Assembly: GCA_024691465.1 (NCBI GenBank)
Contig: JAILNO010000216.1
Coordinates: 1 to 14,082, forward strand
Length of the DNA stretch: 14,082 bases
Reading direction: 5' to 3'
Source: Pseudobutyrivibrio sp.
GTDB taxonomy: Bacteria > Bacillota_A > Clostridia > Lachnospirales > Lachnospiraceae
In this document: positions 10,654 through 14,082 of the stretch, in pieces
Position numbering within the stretch: the stretch's first letter is position 1
Layout: each line of letters begins with the position of its first letter
Notes under the pieces: model-generated
Database searches by the model: none
Seen by the model: the letters and a program-made list of their open reading frames with translations, nothing else
What the model was told of the DNA's origin: nothing
Program-made: the position numbers and the translations under genes

Positions 10654-12771
10654 TTGGCTAAAAGAGAGTATCCCCTCGATCGTACAAGAAATATCGGTAT
10701 TATGGCCCACATCGATGCCGGAAAGACTACACTTACAGAGCGTATTCTTTTCTACACAGGTGTAAACTATAAGATCGGTGAGACATACGAGGGAACTGCT
10801 ACAATGGACTGGATGGAGCAGGAACAGGAGCGTGGTATCACTATCACATCTGCTGCTACAACATGTCATTGGACAGAGCAGGAAAAGGCTGCGCCTAAGA
10901 AGGGTGCACAGGAACATAGAATCAACATCATCGATACTCCTGGACACGTAGACTTCACAGTAGAAGTTGAGCGTTCACTTCGAGTTCTCGATGGATCAGT
11001 TGGTGTATTTGATGCTAAGGGTGGTGTTGAGCCACAGTCTGAGAACGTTTGGAGACAGGCTGATACATACAACGTACCACGTATGGCATTCGTAAATAAG
11101 ATGGATATCCTCGGTGCTGACTTCTTCAACACAGTTGACGAAATCGGTACTAAGCTTGGTAAGAACGCTGTAGTAGTACAGCTTCCTATCGGTAAGGAAG
11201 ACCATTTTGATGGTATCATCGACCTCTTTGAAATGCAGGCTTATATCTACAATGATAAGCAGGGTATGGATATCTCAATTACAGATATCCCTGATGATAT
11301 GAAGGATCAGGCTGAAGAGTACCATATGGAACTCGTTGAGAAGATTTGTGATCTCGATGATGACCTTATGGAGAAGTACCTTGAAGGTGAAGAGCCATCA
11401 ATCGATGAGCTTAAGGCTGCTCTTAGAAAGGGAACAATCGCTAACGAAGCAGTTCCTGTATTCTGTGGTTCAGCTCACCAGAACAAGGGTATTCAGAAGC
11501 TTCTTGATGGTGTTATCGATTACATGCCAGCTCCAACAGATATCGCTGATATCGATGGAACAGATATGGAAGGTAACCCAACAGTTCGTCATTCATCTGA
11601 TGATGAACCATTCTCAGCTCTTGCATTCAAGATTATGACAGACCCATTCGTAGGTCGTCTTGCATTCATCCGTGTATACTCAGGAACACTTAAGACTGGT
11701 TCTTACGTATACAACTCTGTAAAGGGTAAGAAGGAAAGAGTTTCTCGTCTTCTTCAGATGCATGCTAATAAGAGACAGGAAATCGAAGAAGTATTCTCAG
11801 GAGATATCGCTGCTGTTGTTGGTTTCAAGAACACAACTACAGGTGATACAATCTGTGATGAACAGCATCCAGTTATTCTTGAGTCTATGGAATTCCCAGA
11901 GCCTGTTATCGAGCTCGCTATCGAGCCTAAGACAAAAGCAGCTCAGCAGAAGATGGGTGAAGCTCTTGCAAAACTTGCAGAAGAAGATCCTACATTCAGA
12001 GCTCATACAGATGAAGAGACAGGTCAGACAATCATCGCCGGAATGGGTGAGCTTCACCTTGAGATCATTGTAGACCGTCTTATGAGAGAGTTCGGCGTTG
12101 AAGCTAACGTTGGTGCTCCTCAGGTTGCTTACAAGGAAACATTTACAGAACCAGTTGATCAGGAATACAAGTATGCTAAGCAGTCTGGTGGACGTGGTCA
12201 GTACGGTCACTGTAAAGTACGTTTCACACCTATGGAAGCAAATGGCGATGAACTTTACAAGTTCGTTAACTCAGTTACAGGTGGTTCTATTCCTAAGGAA
12301 TACATCCCATCAGTTGATGCTGGTATCCAGGAAGCTGCTGAGGCAGGTGTTGTTGCTGGATTCCCACTCATCGGATTCCAGGCTGAGTGTTACGATGGTT
12401 CATACCATGAAGTCGATTCTTCAGAGATGGCATTCCACATCGCTGGTTCTCTCTGCTTCAAAGAGGCTATGAAGAAGGCTAACGCAGTTATTCTTGAGCC
12501 TATCATGAAGGTAGAAGTTACAATGCCAGAAGAATACATGGGTGATGTAATCGGTGATATCAACTCACGTCGTGGTAGAGTTGAGAGCATGGACGATGTT
12601 GGAAACGGAAAGAAAGTTACAGCTTATGTACCACTTTCAGAAATGTTCGGATATTCAACAGACCTTCGTTCTGCTACACAGGGACGTGGTAACTACTCAA
12701 TGTTCTTCGAGAAGTACGAACAGGCTCCTAAGAACGTTCAGGAAAAGGTAGTTGCTGCTCATTCAAAGTAA
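10654..12771 (+). CDS. fusA: Elongation factor G
   Basis: EF-G is the GTPase that drives translocation of tRNA and mRNA on the ribosome and, with ribosome recycling factor, splits the ribosome after termination. It has 705 residues and begins with TTG. The GTPase motifs are AHIDAGKT (18-25), the switch I region with [11 protein letters not shown] (60-70), DTPGH (94-98), NKMD (148-151) and GSA (272-274). A segment at about 74-88 is a few residues longer than in E. coli, as I recall from other Lachnospiraceae. Domain IV contains [12 protein letters not shown] and [12 protein letters not shown], with H585 matching the histidine near E. coli position 583 that is needed for translocation. The C-terminus has the domain V motif [13 protein letters not shown]. 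It follows rpsG in the same operon, and all motifs are intact. Confidence 0.98.
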   Translation: MAKREYPLDRTRNIGIMAHIDAGKTTLTERILFYTGVNYKIGETYEGTATMDWMEQEQERGITITSAATTCHWTEQEKAAPKKGAQEHRINIIDTPGHVDFTVEVERSLRVLDGSVGVFDAKGGVEPQSENVWRQADTYNVPRMAFVNKMDILGADFFNTVDEIGTKLGKNAVVVQLPIGKEDHFDGIIDLFEMQAYIYNDKQGMDISITDIPDDMKDQAEEYHMELVEKICDLDDDLMEKYLEGEEPSIDELKAALRKGTIANEAVPVFCGSAHQNKGIQKLLDGVIDYMPAPTDIADIDGTDMEGNPTVRHSSDDEPFSALAFKIMTDPFVGRLAFIRVYSGTLKTGSYVYNSVKGKKERVSRLLQMHANKRQEIEEVFSGDIAAVVGFKNTTTGDTICDEQHPVILESMEFPEPVIELAIEPKTKAAQQKMGEALAKLAEEDPTFRAHTDEETGQTIIAGMGELHLEIIVDRLMREFGVEANVGAPQVAYKETFTEPVDQEYKYAKQSGGRGQYGHCKVRFTPMEANGDELYKFVNSVTGGSIPKEYIPSVDAGIQEAAEAGVVAGFPLIGFQAECYDGSYHEVDSSEMAFHIAGSLCFKEAMKKANAVILEPIMKVEVTMPEEYMGDVIGDINSRRGRVESMDDVGNGKKVTAYVPLSEMFGYSTDLRSATQGRGNYSMFFEKYEQAPKNVQEKVVAAHSK

Positions 12772-12775
12772 AATT

Positions 12776-12830
12776 CGGTTGAAAAAACCGTGCTTCTCGG
12801 ATATACTCAATATGTTCGAGAAGTTTTATA
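12776..12830 (+). terminator. Terminator-like or attenuator hairpins after fusA
   Basis: Starting four bases after the fusA stop codon, CGGTT (12776-12780) pairs with AACCG (12786-12790). A larger hairpin follows, pairing CTTCTCG (12793-12799) with CGAGAAG (12817-12823). Its 17-base loop contains a further ATAT/ATAT stem (12801-12804 with 12810-12813). It runs into TTTTATAAAA. The T-tract is only four long before an A, so termination may be partial. The same bases contain the -35 and -10 of the tuf promoter. Confidence 0.5.
12779..12807 (+). promoter_or_regulatory. Sigma-A-type promoter for tuf
   Basis: TTGAAA (12779-12784) and TATACT (12802-12807) are exactly 17 bases apart, each one mismatch from consensus. 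Transcription would start near 12814, inside the loop of the fusA-tuf hairpin, and give a leader of about 80 bases. This would let tuf be expressed independently of, and above, the rpsL operon, which fits the usual excess of EF-Tu over ribosomes. Confidence 0.75.
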
Positions 12831-12880
12831 AAAATAAAACTGAAATTAGTAAAAAATGCTTAACAGCGTAATTTTATTTT
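12823..12880 (+). promoter_or_regulatory. Two competing AU stems in the tuf leader
   Basis: GTTTTAT (12823-12829) pairs with ATAAAAC (12834-12840) around an AAAA loop. Alternatively, AAAATAAAA (12831-12839) pairs exactly with TTTTATTTT (12872-12880), which directly abuts the ribosome-binding site AAGGAGG (12881-12887). The two stems share bases and cannot form together. All but one pair are A-U, so stability is low and a regulatory role is speculative. Confidence 0.25.
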
Positions 12881-12895
12881 AAGGAGGAAGTTAAG

Positions 12896-14082
12896 ATGGC
12901 AAAGGCACATTTTGACAGAACAAAGCCACATTGTAACATCGGTACAATTGGACACGTAGATCACGGTAAGACAACTCTTACTGCAGCTATCACAAAGGTT
13001 CTTTCTGAAAGAGTTGAAGGAAACGCTTCACAGGCTTTCGATCAGATCGATAAGGCTCCAGAAGAGAGAGAAAGAGGAATCACAATCTCAACAGCTCACG
13101 TTGAGTACCAGACAGACAAGAGACATTACGCTCACGTTGACTGTCCAGGACATGCTGATTATGTAAAGAACATGATCACAGGTGCTGCTCAGATGGACGG
13201 TGCTATCCTTGTTGTTGCTGCTACTGATGGTGTTATGGCTCAGACAAAAGAGCACATCCTTCTTGCACGTCAGGTAGGTGTTCCATACATCGTAGTATTC
13301 CTTAACAAGTGCGATATGGTTGATGATGCTGAGCTTCTTGAACTTGTAGAGATGGAAGTTACAGAGCAGCTTGAAGAGTACGGATTCGAAGGATGCCCAA
13401 TTATTAAGGGATCTGCTTTCCAGGCACTTCAGGATTCTTCAGCTCCAGCTAAGCTTGCTAACGGCGAGAACTTCGACGGTGACAAGAACTGGGGAGATTG
13501 CATCATGGAACTTATGAACACAGTTGATGAGTTCATTCCTAACCCAGAAAGAGATATCGACAAGCCATTCCTTATGCCAGTAGAAGATGTATTCACAATC
13601 TCAGGTCGTGGTACTGTTGCTACAGGTAGAGTAGAGCGTGGTCAGCTTAACACATCTGACGAAGTTGAAATCGTTGGTATCAAAGAAGAAGTTAACAAGA
13701 CAGTTGTTACTGGAATCGAAATGTTCCGTAAGACTCTTGATTACGCTGAAGCTGGTGATAACATCGGTGCTCTTCTCCGTGGTGTTGACAGAGACCAGAT
13801 CGAAAGAGGACAGGTTCTTGCAGCTCCTGGAACAGTAACTTGCCACAGAAAATTCAAGGGACAGGTTTACGTTCTTACAAAGGATGAAGGTGGACGTCAT
13901 ACACCTTTCTTCAACAACTACCGTCCACAGTTCTACTTCAGAACAACAGACGTTACTGGTGTAGTTAACCTTCCAGCTGGTACAGAAATGTGCATGCCTG
14001 GTGATAACGTTGAGATGGAAATCGAACTTATCCACCCAGTAGCTATGGAGCAGGGTCTTACATTCGCTATCCGTGAAGGTGG
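12896..14082 (+). CDS. tuf: Elongation factor Tu (3' end outside the window)
   Basis: EF-Tu is the GTPase that carries aminoacyl-tRNA to the ribosome. The ATG at 12896 follows AAGGAGG (12881-12887) by eight bases. The window shows 395 complete codons and ends within the conserved AIREGG near the C-terminus, so probably only about 10-20 residues are missing. The GTPase motifs are GHVDHGKT (19-26), DCPGH (82-86), NKCD (137-140) and GSA (172-174). The domain II block [13 protein letters not shown] and domain III block [27 protein letters not shown] are standard. Between GSAFQALQ and WGDC (about 180-198) the loop is roughly 15 residues longer than in E. coli, while the preceding stretch is two residues shorter. 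It has its own predicted promoter but may also receive read-through from fusA. Confidence 0.97.
   Translation, partial: MAKAHFDRTKPHCNIGTIGHVDHGKTTLTAAITKVLSERVEGNASQAFDQIDKAPEERERGITISTAHVEYQTDKRHYAHVDCPGHADYVKNMITGAAQMDGAILVVAATDGVMAQTKEHILLARQVGVPYIVVFLNKCDMVDDAELLELVEMEVTEQLEEYGFEGCPIIKGSAFQALQDSSAPAKLANGENFDGDKNWGDCIMELMNTVDEFIPNPERDIDKPFLMPVEDVFTISGRGTVATGRVERGQLNTSDEVEIVGIKEEVNKTVVTGIEMFRKTLDYAEAGDNIGALLRGVDRDQIERGQVLAAPGTVTCHRKFKGQVYVLTKDEGGRHTPFFNNYRPQFYFRTTDVTGVVNLPAGTEMCMPGDNVEMEIELIHPVAMEQGLTFAIREG

Noticed and set aside
13601..14035. Long open frame on the reverse strand within tuf, and similar ones at 1045-1479 and 11797-12210
   Set aside because: They lie opposite strongly conserved genes, their translations look like antisense composition rather than real proteins, and no start signals are seen.

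Overview
This window is a slice of core chromosome from a low-to-moderate GC Gram-positive bacterium. It carries the RNA polymerase genes rpoB-rpoC and the 'str' translation cluster rpsL-rpsG-fusA-tuf. Protein details such as the Firmicute-type insertion in RpoB, the Clostridia-type S12 N-terminus and the EF-G/EF-Tu sequences suggest the class Clostridia, most likely the family Lachnospiraceae, perhaps near Butyrivibrio/Pseudobutyrivibrio. That placement is from memory of these families, not from a search. The highly expressed genes show strong codon bias; for example, every glutamine codon I read in fusA and tuf is CAG.

Layout. Bases 1-174 hold a sigma-A-type promoter and a long leader hairpin. 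rpoB (175-4062) and rpoC (4081-7770) follow, 18 bases apart, and end in a strong intrinsic terminator. The reverse strand then carries a two-gene operon, sdaAB-sdaAA (9436 down to 7879), encoding the two chains of an iron-sulfur L-serine dehydratase. It has its own terminator facing that of rpoC. A 157-base divergent region holds an exact-consensus promoter (TTGACA-N17-TATAAT) for rpsL. rpsL (9594-10013), a structured 148-base spacer, rpsG (10162-10632, GTG start), fusA (10654-12771, TTG start) and tuf (12896 to beyond the window end) complete the region.

How it works together. RpoB and RpoC are the catalytic subunits of RNA polymerase. S12 and S7 are 30S ribosomal proteins, and EF-G and EF-Tu are the elongation GTPases, so the forward-strand genes form the growth-rate-linked gene-expression core. 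The serine dehydratase (serine to pyruvate plus ammonia) is metabolically unrelated and interrupts the rpoC-rpsL junction in the opposite direction.

I see no mobile element, CRISPR array, RNA gene or unknown protein system. The most interesting content is in the non-coding spacers: an 18-bp hairpin at the predicted 5' end of the rpoB transcript, a hairpin in the rpsL-rpsG spacer where S7 binds in E. coli, and a tuf promoter nested inside a terminator-like hairpin after fusA. No stretch over 300 bases lacks a gene.
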